Assembly (NCBI GenBank): GCA_017984635.1
Contig: JAGNZC010000004.1
Location: forward strand, 41,872 to 105,871
Direction: 5' to 3'
DNA length: 64,000 nt
DNA from: Crocinitomicaceae bacterium
GTDB lineage: Bacteria; Bacteroidota; Bacteroidia; Flavobacteriales_D; Crocinitomicaceae
Below the pieces are notes generated by a model. That model searched no databases. It was not told the origin of the DNA and was given only the letters and a program-made list of their open reading frames with translations. Numbering within the stretch: position 1 is the stretch's first letter; the number at the start of each line of letters is the position of its first letter. Made by a program: the position numbers and the translations under genes. This document shows, one piece after another, positions 7,231 through 16,185 of this stretch.

Positions 7231-9936
7231 ATGAAACCAATCTTCTTAGTGCTCATTCTATTCGTCCTTACAGTCAATTTTTTCCTATACCTATACATTA
7301 CTCGGAAGAATAAACAAAAGGTAAAACAAATTGCTATACGAAGTGAACTTGAAAGGAAAATAAGTTCATCATCAAGGGATGGTTTTATTTTATTAGATCA
7401 AGAACTTACTATCTTACAATACAATGAATATGTATTAACTTATTTTAAATTAACAGATTCTGTTTTAGCGAATAAGAAGTTGAACGAGTTGTTTCTAGAA
7501 TTCAATACGGTTGATTTTCACTTAATTTTAGAGTATGTCGCAACACAAAAGCAAGCTTTTGAATTTGAGATTTACATTCAAGAAAAAGCAGCATGGTATA
7601 ATCTAAAATTAATGCAAACAAATGAAACCTATTTTATTATGTATTTATTTGAAAATACCTTAGAAAAAATTCAGGTTTTATTGAGTGAAGCAGAACGAGA
7701 TGTGTTAGAAGATTTTTCCAAAAGATCCATTACTTTTTTTGAGATTTTCGCGAAAGCTATGGACCGATTTCAAAACATGTTTAAGGGTACATTTTTCTCT
7801 GTTTATTTATTAAATGATTCGAAAGATGAATTATATTTCTTTTCTTCAAGTTATTATCCTCCCATTTCAACTGTACCCAAACCTATTAAAGATGATTTTA
7901 TTGGATTTCATCATCTAGTAAAAAATGAATTACAAATTGATTCAAAACATTTGTATTATTCTTATTTAAGTGAGTTGTTTACATTCAATGATTTTTCAAT
8001 GATTTTAAGTAGTCCTTTCAAAAGTGAACTAACGAATGCAGGAGTATTTTTTTTGCATACATCACAGCAACATGAAGAATTAGATACAATCAAAGCGTTA
8101 AATTCAAGATTAAACTTTTTCGTCAAAAAAATATTTGATTATCACTCCATTTTTAGAGAAATTGAAAAATTGTCTATTGTTTCTGAACATGCGTTAAAAG
8201 CATTCGCAACGATTAACTTAAAAGGTGAAATAACGTGGATAAATAAAGCGTTTAATTCGTTATTTGATGCAACAAAAGAAGAGATTCATTTAAAGCCTAT
8301 ATTATCTGTCTTTGATGAAAAATTTATTGATAATGAGCCGTATGAACTATTAAAAAAGGGAATGAGTGATTTTTATCCCATTGATTTAAAATTTGACTTT
8401 AAAGCAATCAATGGCACGGTAAAATATTTACATTTGTTCACGAAAAAAATATTTGCTGGTGACCATATTCAATTATTAATTGAAATAGATGATATAACAG
8501 AACAAATCACATACCAACGATTGATTGTTGAGAGTCATGATTTCTTAAATAAAATCACTGCCAAAGTTCCAATTGTCTTATTTCAATTTAAAATCACATC
8601 CAATAAAAATATTCATTTTTCATTTATTAGTCAAGAATTAGAGCGTATTTTTTCTAGTATGACAATAGATAATTTTTATGATAAGCCGAGTTTGATTTTT
8701 GAAATCATTCATCCATCAGATAAGTTATTATTACTTAAAAAATACAAAATTGCCTGTCGCTCATTGTCAAATTTTAATTGTGAAATTAGATTTAAAATAA
8801 AAGGGAATAAAAATTATGAATGGGTTAATATCTCCTGCATTTCTGAAAAAGGAAGTGATGGAGAAGTCGAGTGGTTTGGGTTTTTAGAGAATATTACGGA
8901 TAAAAAAGAAAAAATTAAAAAGATAGAAGATGCAAATGTGCGCTTCAATTATGTTTCCAAAGCGGTGAACGAATTGATTGTTGAGATTGATTTAGAAAAA
9001 AATTCATTGAAATGGGGAAAAGCAATTGAATCAATTTTTGGCTACAACAAATTGAATACACCTTCTTTAAAAATGATCAAGAACATCATTCATCCTGATG
9101 ATTTTAACATGGTGAACTTACTTTTTATTGATGCAATTCAACAAAAGACAAAAGAGTTATTAAGTATCGAATACCGAATGCTAAATGCCGAAGGAACCTA
9201 TATGTTTGTTTTACTTAAAGCGTTTATATTACGTAATAATAAAACCGGTATTGCATCAAAAATCATTGGTTCAATCAAAGACATAACGGAATCAAAAATG
9301 TTTGAAAAACAGAAAAAAGAACTTATAAATGAAACACAAGCTTTTGAAAGGAATCAATTTTCAATGGAATTACATGATGGCTTAGCACAACAGTTAGTTG
9401 CCTTGAATTTATATTTAACACAACTAGAATCAGATATTAGTGAAAGAAATAGTGATCGTTATCAAATTTGTAAACAGCTTGTTATTGACAGTTTAAATCA
9501 AACGCGAACGCTTTGTTACACTGTTTCACCTCCAGAATTAGCTGAAGGTTTAGTCAATGGATTAAGTGCTTTATTTGAACGTTTGAATCGGTTAAATGGC
9601 ATTGCATTTCAATTTGAACACGACGCTATGCTGGAACTGGAAAATTTTGACAATATTGATAATTACAATGTATACCGCATCCTTCAAGAATTTACAAATA
9701 ATTCAATAAAACATGCATCTTGTTCTTTTATTTCATGTTCAATGAAAGTTATTTTGCCCAAAAAGAGTTTACTCATTACCATGAAAGATAATGGCAAAGG
9801 ATTTGATTTTGAACGTGTAAAATATGGTTTTGGAATACAAAACATGAGAAAAAGAGCAAGTTTAGCAAATGCAACATTTAATATATCTAGTAAGTTAGGC
9901 GCTGGTAGTCAACTTACATTAGAATTACTCCTTTAA
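7231..9936 (+). CDS. Membrane-anchored multi-PAS/GAF sensor histidine kinase (HisKA_3 type)
   Basis: A protein of about 901 residues with one N-terminal membrane helix (about 3-25). It appears to contain a PAS domain (33-130), a GAF-like domain (145-290) and three more PAS domains (about 310-425, 430-555, 565-690). The HisKA_3 dimerisation box follows, with phospho-acceptor His715 in ELHDGLAQQ, then a HATPase_c domain (N box NNSIKHA, G1 DNGKGFDF, G2 FGIQNMRKRA). This architecture pairs with NarL/LuxR-type regulators, and one lies just downstream (10527). The lack of a periplasmic loop suggests cytoplasmic sensing. The signal is unknown. The gene's last 12 nt overlap the convergent receiver gene. 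Confidence 0.9.
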   Translation: MKPIFLVLILFVLTVNFFLYLYITRKNKQKVKQIAIRSELERKISSSSRDGFILLDQELTILQYNEYVLTYFKLTDSVLANKKLNELFLEFNTVDFHLILEYVATQKQAFEFEIYIQEKAAWYNLKLMQTNETYFIMYLFENTLEKIQVLLSEAERDVLEDFSKRSITFFEIFAKAMDRFQNMFKGTFFSVYLLNDSKDELYFFSSSYYPPISTVPKPIKDDFIGFHHLVKNELQIDSKHLYYSYLSELFTFNDFSMILSSPFKSELTNAGVFFLHTSQQHEELDTIKALNSRLNFFVKKIFDYHSIFREIEKLSIVSEHALKAFATINLKGEITWINKAFNSLFDATKEEIHLKPILSVFDEKFIDNEPYELLKKGMSDFYPIDLKFDFKAINGTVKYLHLFTKKIFAGDHIQLLIEIDDITEQITYQRLIVESHDFLNKITAKVPIVLFQFKITSNKNIHFSFISQELERIFSSMTIDNFYDKPSLIFEIIHPSDKLLLLKKYKIACRSLSNFNCEIRFKIKGNKNYEWVNISCISEKGSDGEVEWFGFLENITDKKEKIKKIEDANVRFNYVSKAVNELIVEIDLEKNSLKWGKAIESIFGYNKLNTPSLKMIKNIIHPDDFNMVNLLFIDAIQQKTKELLSIEYRMLNAEGTYMFVLLKAFILRNNKTGIASKIIGSIKDITESKMFEKQKKELINETQAFERNQFSMELHDGLAQQLVALNLYLTQLESDISERNSDRYQICKQLVIDSLNQTRTLCYTVSPPELAEGLVNGLSALFERLNRLNGIAFQFEHDAMLELENFDNIDNYNVYRILQEFTNNSIKHASCSFISCSMKVILPKKSLLITMKDNGKGFDFERVKYGFGIQNMRKRASLANATFNISSKLGAGSQLTLELLL

Positions 9937-10353
9937 ATAGGATCGAATGTAATCTTTATATATAAATGATTCATCACATAAATAGCGTTCACCATTTTGC
10001 ACTTTTTGAATAGCCTTTTTTATTTCTTTAATACCGGAATTTTTAGTAATAAATGCTTTCGCACCTGCTTCAAATGACTTTTTGATGATGGATGGCTCAT
10101 TGTGAATTGTTAGCATGATTATTTTTAATTCTTTTCGAATCGTTAATAAAGTTTCTGTTAATTCTATACCATTTTTTGAGGATGGTAAATTGACATCCAT
10201 TAAAATGATTTCAGGATGATTTGTTAGCATATATTGTTCTATTTCTTCGCAATTATAACTAATGTATATGTGAGTAAAGCCTTCTTCTAAAAGAAGTGTT
10301 TCCCACATATTTGCAATGATTTTGAAATCTTCTACAATGAGCGCTTGTCGCAT
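9925..10353 (-). CDS. Stand-alone receiver-domain protein (no output domain)
   Basis: 142 residues, read from the ATG at 10353, which gives the normal receiver start MRQALIVEDFK. It has the acidic pair E8/D9, phospho-acceptor Asp53 in ILMDVNLP, the Thr in IIMLTIHN and the Lys in AFITKNSG. The segment after the receiver (KEIKKAIQKVQNGERYLCDES) is the linker seen in NarL/LuxR-type regulators, but the protein stops before any helix-turn-helix. It lies tail-to-tail with the kinase gene, overlapping it by 12 nt. It may be a phosphate sink or a competitor of the full regulator at 10527, or a truncated regulator. A near -7 box (TAACCTTTG, one base too long) lies upstream. Confidence 0.85.
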   Translation of the reverse strand: MRQALIVEDFKIIANMWETLLLEEGFTHIYISYNCEEIEQYMLTNHPEIILMDVNLPSSKNGIELTETLLTIRKELKIIMLTIHNEPSIIKKSFEAGAKAFITKNSGIKEIKKAIQKVQNGERYLCDESFIYKDYIRSYLKE

Positions 10354-10469
10354 AGTTTTACGGTTGTAAATGGAAAAGTAAAAGTGCAAATTTCAAAGGT
10401 TACATTCAGCTTAAAACAAGAGATTTTACTAAAATTAAGTAATTATGCTTAGGATGTAAATGGAATAGG

Positions 10470-10501
10470 TTGTAGAATCAGTCATATATTTACTATATTT
10501 G
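10470..10501 (+). promoter_or_regulatory. Promoter of the LuxR-type response regulator
   Basis: TTG (10470-10472), 21 nt, then TATATTTG (10494-10501), matching the Bacteroidota consensus. The expected start near 10506 gives a leader of about 20 nt before the ATG at 10527. Confidence 0.55.
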
Positions 10502-10526
10502 ATATAGCAACGAATATTTCTAGAAA

Positions 10527-11165
10527 ATGGATACTGTTATCACTGTGTTAATAGTAGACGATCACAAGCTTATTTCAGAGGCTTGGTCATCTCTATTAGA
10601 GAATGCTGAAGGCATTCAAGTAATTGGAACCGCTGAATCTGCACAATCTGCATTCGATTTTGCGTTAGAACATAAACCCGCTATTGTTTTAATGGACATC
10701 AATCTTAAAGATAGTAATGGATTTGAAGCAACAGATTTAATTTACAACAAGTTAGCAAAAACAAAGATCATTGGTTTATCGCTCCATGATGACATAACCC
10801 TTGTAAAACGCTTTTTATCTTTAGGTGCAAAAGGTTATCTCACCAAAAATACAAGTCGGACGGAATTAGTGGATGCTATCCATAAAGTTTATATTGGTGA
10901 AGTTTACATTGCAAATGAAATAAAAGATCGCTTTTTTCATTCCTTGATGCAAACAGAACAAGCACCGCCAACAAAAGAACTCACAGCGAAAGAGATTGAG
11001 ATTATTAAATTGATTGCTGAAGGATTAACATCGAAAGAAATTGCAGAACAATTATTTATATCTCATCGGACTGTTGAAACGCATCGCCATAATATTTTAA
11101 AAAAGTTAGGCATTCCAAATGCAGCATTATTAAGTAGTTGGGCGAAACAAAAAGGGTATTTTTGA
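10527..11165 (+). CDS. LuxR/NarL-family response regulator
   Basis: A 212-residue two-domain regulator. The receiver (about residues 5-122) has D11/D12, phospho-acceptor Asp57 in VLMDINLK and the conserved Lys in GYLTKNT. The C-terminal GerE-type HTH (about 148-205) has LTAKEIEIIKLIAEGLTSKE followed by HRTVETHRHNILKKL. It is the likely partner of the HisKA_3 kinase at 7231-9936, because that kinase class normally phosphorylates this regulator class and the genes are neighbours. Target genes are not evident. A terminator follows at 11171-11202. Confidence 0.95.
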   Translation: MDTVITVLIVDDHKLISEAWSSLLENAEGIQVIGTAESAQSAFDFALEHKPAIVLMDINLKDSNGFEATDLIYNKLAKTKIIGLSLHDDITLVKRFLSLGAKGYLTKNTSRTELVDAIHKVYIGEVYIANEIKDRFFHSLMQTEQAPPTKELTAKEIEIIKLIAEGLTSKEIAEQLFISHRTVETHRHNILKKLGIPNAALLSSWAKQKGYF

Positions 11166-11170
11166 TGTCT

Positions 11171-11202
11171 AAAAGAGGTAGTTTTTTTGTCTACCTCTTT
11201 TT
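11171..11202 (+). terminator. Intrinsic terminator after the response regulator
   Basis: AAAAGAGGTAG (11171-11181), a T-rich 9-nt loop, then CTACCTCTTTTT gives a 10-11 bp stem followed by T residues. It lies 5 nt after the regulator stop and 10 nt before the end of the convergent protease gene, so it may serve both. Confidence 0.75.
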
Positions 11203-11212
11203 GTATTTTGGT

Positions 11213-13351
11213 TTAGTTGAGAATTAGTTTTTCCCTAATAATTTCTCCGTTTTTCAAGGTGATTATAAGGGAGTATAGACCTCTTGTGAATTGGTTGAAC
11301 TCAATGGTTTGTTGATTTTTTTCGATTTTATAGACCTTAAGTTTTTTACCATTTAAATCATAACATTCGATTGTTTCCATTTCAGTTGAATTCCAATGAA
11401 TAGTTTTGTCATCATTTGTTGGATTGGGAAAAATATTGAATTTATTTTCAGTTGTTTCTTCGATTCCAATTGTTCCGCCACCTCCAACAATTGGGCTAAT
11501 TAGAATTGAATCGACTGCAATACAATTATTGTAATCATTAATTTGTACAAAATAAAAACCAGCATTTATAGTTTGAATATCTTCCATAATACTGCCATTA
11601 TTCCACTCAAAAGTATATGGATATATTCCACCGGCAACAGTTAAATCAATCGAAAATTGATGTGAAGTCGATTCATTAGTCACATATAAATTAGTAGATA
11701 TTTTTTCTGGTTCGTTGATACTAAATGGAATGTAAATTGAACAACCTAATTGATCCATTACATTTACATGGTATTCTCCTGCAGCTAGTTGAGACACACT
11801 ATCGGTTGTAGCGCCATTCGACCAGAAATAACTGTAATTTTCTTTTCCGCCATTTATTGTCAATTTAATTGTTCCATCTTGCGAACCGTTGCAAGTCAAG
11901 TGTTGTATATCAGATTCATATGTTAGAGGTAATATCGTGTCTGGAATGATACTAATATGTCCAACACATCCATTTGTATCGATTACAGTGGCAGTGTATT
12001 CAAATCCTGCTTGAACATTGCTTAATGTTGAAGTTGAATCATTTGTATTCCATATTGTTGAAAAAGGAATTACGGACCCAATTACCGAAACACTTATTTG
12101 TTGCGAACCATTGTTGCAGTTATAGTTTTGAACTGCACTTAATTTTATATTTAAAGAATCAGCTAGTTGCACAGCTGCACCAGCATCTAATCTTCCAGCT
12201 CCTAATTTCCCACTATAAAGAGGATTCAAAGAATCCAATGGGAATGCTGTGGTTTTTAAAATTTGCTCAATTTGAACTTGGGTTAAGCATGGATTGACTG
12301 CCAACATTAATGCAACTGTACCAGATACATACGGAGCAGAAAAAGACGATCCATTTCCAGTTAAATAATTTCCGCTTGCAATACTTAAAAGGACGTTGTA
12401 TCCAGGAGCACATAAATCTACTGAATCATTATGTTGATAGGTTGAAGTACTAATTCCAGGGATAGCTTCGTGATTATTTGTAGGACCAACACTACTCACT
12501 GCGAAAACATGATTTAATGCTGCTGGATAAACGAAATTAGTTGCTCCACCACAAGTGCCTCCATTTCCAGCTGCTGCAACTATGAATGTTCCATTTTCAT
12601 AAATCTCATCAATGATGTCTTGAGCATAGGCACTAAAAATACACCCAGAATTCCAACTTGCATTGACAACTTTTACACCTGAATAACTTGCACTTAATAA
12701 TGCATTGTAGCCCATACTTCGAAGTTGTAAACGGCTATTAAAGCCGATTGAACTTTTTCCAATCCCATTATCAGTATTACCAGCCGCTGTTATAGCAACC
12801 GCAGTTCCATGTGCAATGTTGGTATTGTAATTGACCCCTGTGGAAGGAAGGAAATATTTCCCAATTAATTCTTCGTGTGTTAAATCATAATTGGAATCTG
12901 AAATACCGATGTAAATAGATGTGTCACCTTTGGTAATCTCCCAAGCAGCTTGCGCATTGATTAAATCTAATGCATAATCTGAAACCGTGACCAATGCATA
13001 ATCATTTGGTGTATATAATAATTCATATTTAGGACCAATTTCAGGTTTCTCAAAAAGATGGTTCATTTGTTTTAGTTGCTCCAATAAAAGTTGGTCATCG
13101 CATTTACATGTTATTTCATAAAGCGCTTGCAAGGATGTTTTTCGAGATGCAGGAACAGCTTTTTCAATTGTACTAATTTGAAAATCGTATATTAATGCTT
13201 CCAATGTGGGTTCATTCGTTTTTATTCCTGACTCGTTATTTGAAAAGATTGAAGGCTGTTTAATTGTTACCCAAATTTTACCTTCTTGCGCAGTGGCAAA
13301 AAAAACGATTACGCTGAATAAAATGGTTTGTATAAAAGTGATTGTTTTCAT
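11213..13351 (-). CDS. Secreted subtilisin-like (S8) peptidase with SprB repeats and T9SS sorting domain
   Basis: A 712-residue protein with an N-terminal signal peptide (about 1-21). The S8 catalytic domain has Asp in IGISDSNYDLTHEEL, His in IAHGTAVAI, the oxyanion Asn in AAAGNGG and Ser in GSSFSAPYVSG. SprB-like repeats follow (for example LTCNGSQDGTIKLTINGG and YFWSNGATT; about 400-610). The C-terminal type A sorting domain has NIFPNPTND and ends REKLILN. It should pass the inner membrane by Sec and the outer membrane by T9SS, then be released or surface-anchored. The substrate is unknown. No clear TAnnTTTG box was found upstream. Confidence 0.92.
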   Translation of the reverse strand: MKTITFIQTILFSVIVFFATAQEGKIWVTIKQPSIFSNNESGIKTNEPTLEALIYDFQISTIEKAVPASRKTSLQALYEITCKCDDQLLLEQLKQMNHLFEKPEIGPKYELLYTPNDYALVTVSDYALDLINAQAAWEITKGDTSIYIGISDSNYDLTHEELIGKYFLPSTGVNYNTNIAHGTAVAITAAGNTDNGIGKSSIGFNSRLQLRSMGYNALLSASYSGVKVVNASWNSGCIFSAYAQDIIDEIYENGTFIVAAAGNGGTCGGATNFVYPAALNHVFAVSSVGPTNNHEAIPGISTSTYQHNDSVDLCAPGYNVLLSIASGNYLTGNGSSFSAPYVSGTVALMLAVNPCLTQVQIEQILKTTAFPLDSLNPLYSGKLGAGRLDAGAAVQLADSLNIKLSAVQNYNCNNGSQQISVSVIGSVIPFSTIWNTNDSTSTLSNVQAGFEYTATVIDTNGCVGHISIIPDTILPLTYESDIQHLTCNGSQDGTIKLTINGGKENYSYFWSNGATTDSVSQLAAGEYHVNVMDQLGCSIYIPFSINEPEKISTNLYVTNESTSHQFSIDLTVAGGIYPYTFEWNNGSIMEDIQTINAGFYFVQINDYNNCIAVDSILISPIVGGGGTIGIEETTENKFNIFPNPTNDDKTIHWNSTEMETIECYDLNGKKLKVYKIEKNQQTIEFNQFTRGLYSLIITLKNGEIIREKLILN

Positions 13352-13766
13352 GGTTTATGTATTAATTTCTAAAAACAAAGAAAGCGAGAGATAACCACCT
13401 ATTTTCCTATTTTTATTTAGTAGAAATCAAAATACACACAGCTGTGTAGAAGTGACTAAGTAGTTATGCGGATAGTGTCATTTTGACTTATTTATCAAAC
13501 ATTGAACGTGCCATCCATTAGAACTAGGAGATAAGAGACGAAAGATATCTTGAATTTTGAACCAATTCAAAAATTAGATTTATCGATAGCATTAGTTGGA
13601 AACAAACTTATAAAACAACATACTTTTTAAATAAGGTAAGTTGATAAACTTTAAACTTCCACATATATAGATTATATTTAAGAACTAAATTTACATGTTA
13701 AATTTAAAGTTTGAATTATACTTTTAAATTTTCATTATTTATTATTAAATCAAGAATCAAACAATC
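13352..13766. other. 415-nt intergenic region with a 12-bp palindrome
   Basis: This divergent gap separates the subtilase gene (minus) from the cupin gene (plus). I see no coding signal. It contains a perfect palindrome ACACAGCTGTGT at 13436-13447 and a weak -7-like TACTTTTA at 13719-13726 upstream of the cupin gene. The rest is AT-rich sequence without clear terminators or repeats. Confidence 0.5.
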
Positions 13767-14246
13767 ATGATTTTCGAAACTATACAAGACCAATTAGCAG
13801 CACATTCTTTTGAAATTGTTGCACACGATCATAACCGTCCTTGGGGTGGATTTTTTGTTATTGCTGAAGCACAAGCACAAGCTTTCGCTGATGTGTATTT
13901 TGAAGGCTTAGATGTTTCAACCTTGAAAATCGGCGGACAATTGAGTCCCAAGATTTTGGTCGTTGCTCCAGAAAAACGTTTGTCGTGGCAATACCATCAC
14001 CGAAGAGCGGAAATATGGCGCGTTATTCAAGGACAGGCAGGAGTTGTTACTAGTCTCACTGACGAAGAAGGTACATTGCAGGTACTCAATGTTGGCGACA
14101 CAATTACCTTGCTACAAGGAGAACGCCACCGTTTGATAGGTTTGAGTGATTATGCGGTTATTGCAGAAATTTGGCAACACACCGACGCAGAGAATCCTTC
14201 AGATGAAGCTGATATAGTGAGGGTACAAGATGATTTTGGCCGATAA
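13767..14246 (+). CDS. Cupin-domain protein related to type II phosphomannose isomerase
   Basis: A 159-residue single-domain cupin. It has the RPWGGFFV motif near the N-terminus, the metal motif in WQYHHRRAEIWRVIQG (two His and a Glu) and the later GERHRL His. This resembles the C-terminal domain of type II phosphomannose isomerase/ManC. Such short proteins are often labelled phosphoheptose or mannose-6-phosphate isomerase in Bacteroidota, but the reaction is not proven. It lies 36 nt upstream of pgi, which supports a role in hexose-phosphate interconversion. Confidence 0.75.
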   Translation: MIFETIQDQLAAHSFEIVAHDHNRPWGGFFVIAEAQAQAFADVYFEGLDVSTLKIGGQLSPKILVVAPEKRLSWQYHHRRAEIWRVIQGQAGVVTSLTDEEGTLQVLNVGDTITLLQGERHRLIGLSDYAVIAEIWQHTDAENPSDEADIVRVQDDFGR

Positions 14247-14282
14247 GGAAACGAGTTAAATATATAAAAAGAGTAAAATATA

Positions 14283-15920
14283 ATGGCATTAAAAGCAATC
14301 AATCCTACAGAAACGAAAGCATGGAAAAAACTTGCAGCGCATTTTGAACAAGTTAAAAATGTGCACATGCATGATTTGTTTTCGGCTGATCCGTTGCGGA
14401 CTGAAAAAATGCACATCGAATGGAATGATTTTTTAGTAGATTATTCTAAAAACAGAGTTACGGATGAAACGATGTCTTTGTTACTTTCATTGGTAAAAGA
14501 AGTCGATTTATCTGATGCAATCCAAAAATATTTCGATGGAGATTGTATCAATCAAACAGAAAATAGAGCAGTATTGCACACAGCCTTACGTGCGAGTGAA
14601 AAAGAAGCTGTTTTTGTAGATGGCATGAATGTAATGCCGGAAATTAGTGCTGTAAAAGATAAAATAAAGCAGTTTTCTGATGAAATTATAACAGCTAAAC
14701 GTGTAGGATTTTCGGGTAAACCCTTCACAGATGTTGTTAATATTGGCATCGGTGGTTCTGATTTAGGTCCAGCGATGATTGTTGAAGGATTACAATTTTA
14801 CAAAAACCACTTAAATGTACATTTTGTATCAAATGTAGATGGCGATCATGTTCAGGAAGTACTGAAACAATTAAATCCAGAGACAACACTTTTTGTGATT
14901 GTATCGAAAACCTTTACTACACAAGAAACGCTGACGAATGCTCAAACGATTCGTTCTTGGTTTTTAAAAACAGGAAATCAAGCCGCAGTAGCACAACATT
15001 TTGTTGCAGTTTCTACCAATATTCAAAAAGTAACTGAATTCGGTATTAGTCCAGATGCAATTTTCCCAATGTGGGATTGGGTTGGTGGACGTTTTTCTTT
15101 GTGGAGTGCAGTTGGATTGTCAATTAGCCTTGCTGTTGGTTACGCAAATTTTGAAGGTTTATTAGCTGGAGCACATGAAATGGATCAGCATTTTAAAAAT
15201 GAGTCATTTGACAAAAATATTCCGGTAATTTTGGCTTTGTTAAGTGTTTGGTACAATAATTTTTACGGAGCTGAGAGTGAAGCTTTGATACCATACACGC
15301 AATATTTACAAAAATTAGCACCTTATCTACAGCAGGGAATCATGGAAAGTAATGGTAAATGTGTTGGAAGAGATGGGAAGCCTGTAAATTACCAAACAGG
15401 TACAATCATTTGGGGTGAGCCTGGAACCAATTCACAGCATGCATTTTTTCAGTTAATTCATCAAGGGACAAAATTAATACCGACTGATTTTATTGGTTTT
15501 AAGCAGTCTTTACATGGGAATAAAGACCATCATGACAAATTGATGTCGAACTTCTTTGCTCAAACAGAGGCCTTATTAATGGGTAAAACAGCGGATCAAG
15601 TTTCGGCTGAATTTACTGCTCAAAATACATCACCTAAAACAGCTGAATTTTTAGTTCCATTCAAAGTGTTTCAAGGAAATAAACCTACCAACACGTTGCT
15701 GATTGACAAATTAACTCCTGCAAGTTTGGGCGCATTAGTTGCCATGTATGAACACAAATTATTTGTTCAGGGAGTCATTTGGAATATTTTCAGTTATGAT
15801 CAATGGGGAGTAGAGCTTGGCAAACAATTAGCGACGAGTATTCTAGGCGAAATCGATAAACAGAACATTGCAAAGCATGATGCTTCAACCTCTTTTTTAT
15901 TGAAAAAGTACTTGTACTAA
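14283..15920 (+). CDS. pgi: Glucose-6-phosphate isomerase
   Basis: A 545-residue enzyme of the usual bacterial length that interconverts glucose-6-phosphate and fructose-6-phosphate. Signatures are [57 protein letters not shown] and [16 protein letters not shown]. These contain the catalytic Glu and His and the phosphate-binding Ser/Thr residues. It is probably co-transcribed with the upstream cupin gene. The next feature downstream is a hairpin shared with the convergent tRNA-Phe gene. Confidence 0.98.
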   Translation: MALKAINPTETKAWKKLAAHFEQVKNVHMHDLFSADPLRTEKMHIEWNDFLVDYSKNRVTDETMSLLLSLVKEVDLSDAIQKYFDGDCINQTENRAVLHTALRASEKEAVFVDGMNVMPEISAVKDKIKQFSDEIITAKRVGFSGKPFTDVVNIGIGGSDLGPAMIVEGLQFYKNHLNVHFVSNVDGDHVQEVLKQLNPETTLFVIVSKTFTTQETLTNAQTIRSWFLKTGNQAAVAQHFVAVSTNIQKVTEFGISPDAIFPMWDWVGGRFSLWSAVGLSISLAVGYANFEGLLAGAHEMDQHFKNESFDKNIPVILALLSVWYNNFYGAESEALIPYTQYLQKLAPYLQQGIMESNGKCVGRDGKPVNYQTGTIIWGEPGTNSQHAFFQLIHQGTKLIPTDFIGFKQSLHGNKDHHDKLMSNFFAQTEALLMGKTADQVSAEFTAQNTSPKTAEFLVPFKVFQGNKPTNTLLIDKLTPASLGALVAMYEHKLFVQGVIWNIFSYDQWGVELGKQLATSILGEIDKQNIAKHDASTSFLLKKYLY

Positions 15921-15987
15921 AAGATTGATGTTGGATTAGGTTTGTTTTAGAATTTCAAATTAGCAGAATTAAAAAATGAATAGGCAT

Positions 15988-16017
15988 AAAAAAAGGGAAG
16001 ATTATATCTTCCCTTTT
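15988..16017 (-). terminator. Terminator of tRNA-Phe, possibly shared with pgi
   Basis: AAAAGGGAAGATTATATCTTCCCTTTT is an almost self-complementary hairpin (about 11 bp) flanked on the minus strand by eight T residues. It begins 1 nt after the tRNA 3' end on that strand. In the plus direction it could also terminate pgi, though with a shorter T run. Confidence 0.8.
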
Positions 16018-16018
16018 G

Positions 16019-16091
16019 TGGTGATGGAGGGAATCGAACCCCCGACACAAGGATTTTCAGTCCTTTGCTCTACCGACTGAGCTACATCACC
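16019..16091 (-). tRNA. tRNA-Phe (anticodon GAA)
   Basis: Read on the minus strand, GGTGATG pairs with CATCACC as a 7-bp acceptor stem. The D arm is GCTC/GAGC, the anticodon stem AAGGA/TCCTT encloses CTGAAAA (anticodon GAA), and the T arm is GGGGG/CCCTC with one G-U pair and loop TTCGATT. The discriminator base is A and CCA is not encoded. Length 73 nt. Confidence 0.97.
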
Positions 16092-16109
16092 TTACCATTA
16101 TTGTGGGGG

Positions 16110-16138
16110 CAAAGATAGTAACTTTTTTTAATCTTCAA
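16110..16138 (-). promoter_or_regulatory. Promoter of tRNA-Phe
   Basis: On the minus strand TTG (16136-16138; part of TTTG) and TATCTTTG (16110-16117) are spaced by 18 nt. The predicted start lies about 14 nt before the mature tRNA 5' end. It is back-to-back with the coaX promoter, whose -33 element begins only 9 nt away. Confidence 0.65.
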
Positions 16139-16146
16139 AGCTCTAA

Positions 16147-16180
16147 TTGGATTTTTTTATCAATTCTTCGCTTATCTTTG
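16147..16180 (+). promoter_or_regulatory. Promoter of coaX
   Basis: TTG (16147-16149), 23 nt, then TATCTTTG (16173-16180). The expected transcription start near 16185 coincides with the ATG at 16186, predicting a leaderless or nearly leaderless mRNA. The TTG at 16147 is in frame with coaX but is better read as the -33 element than as a start codon. Confidence 0.6.
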
Positions 16181-16185
16181 TTGGA

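Noticed and set aside
16019..16091. tRNA-Phe as an attachment site for an integrated element
   Set aside because: No integrase gene and no copy of the tRNA 3' end are visible nearby; the flanking genes are core genes.
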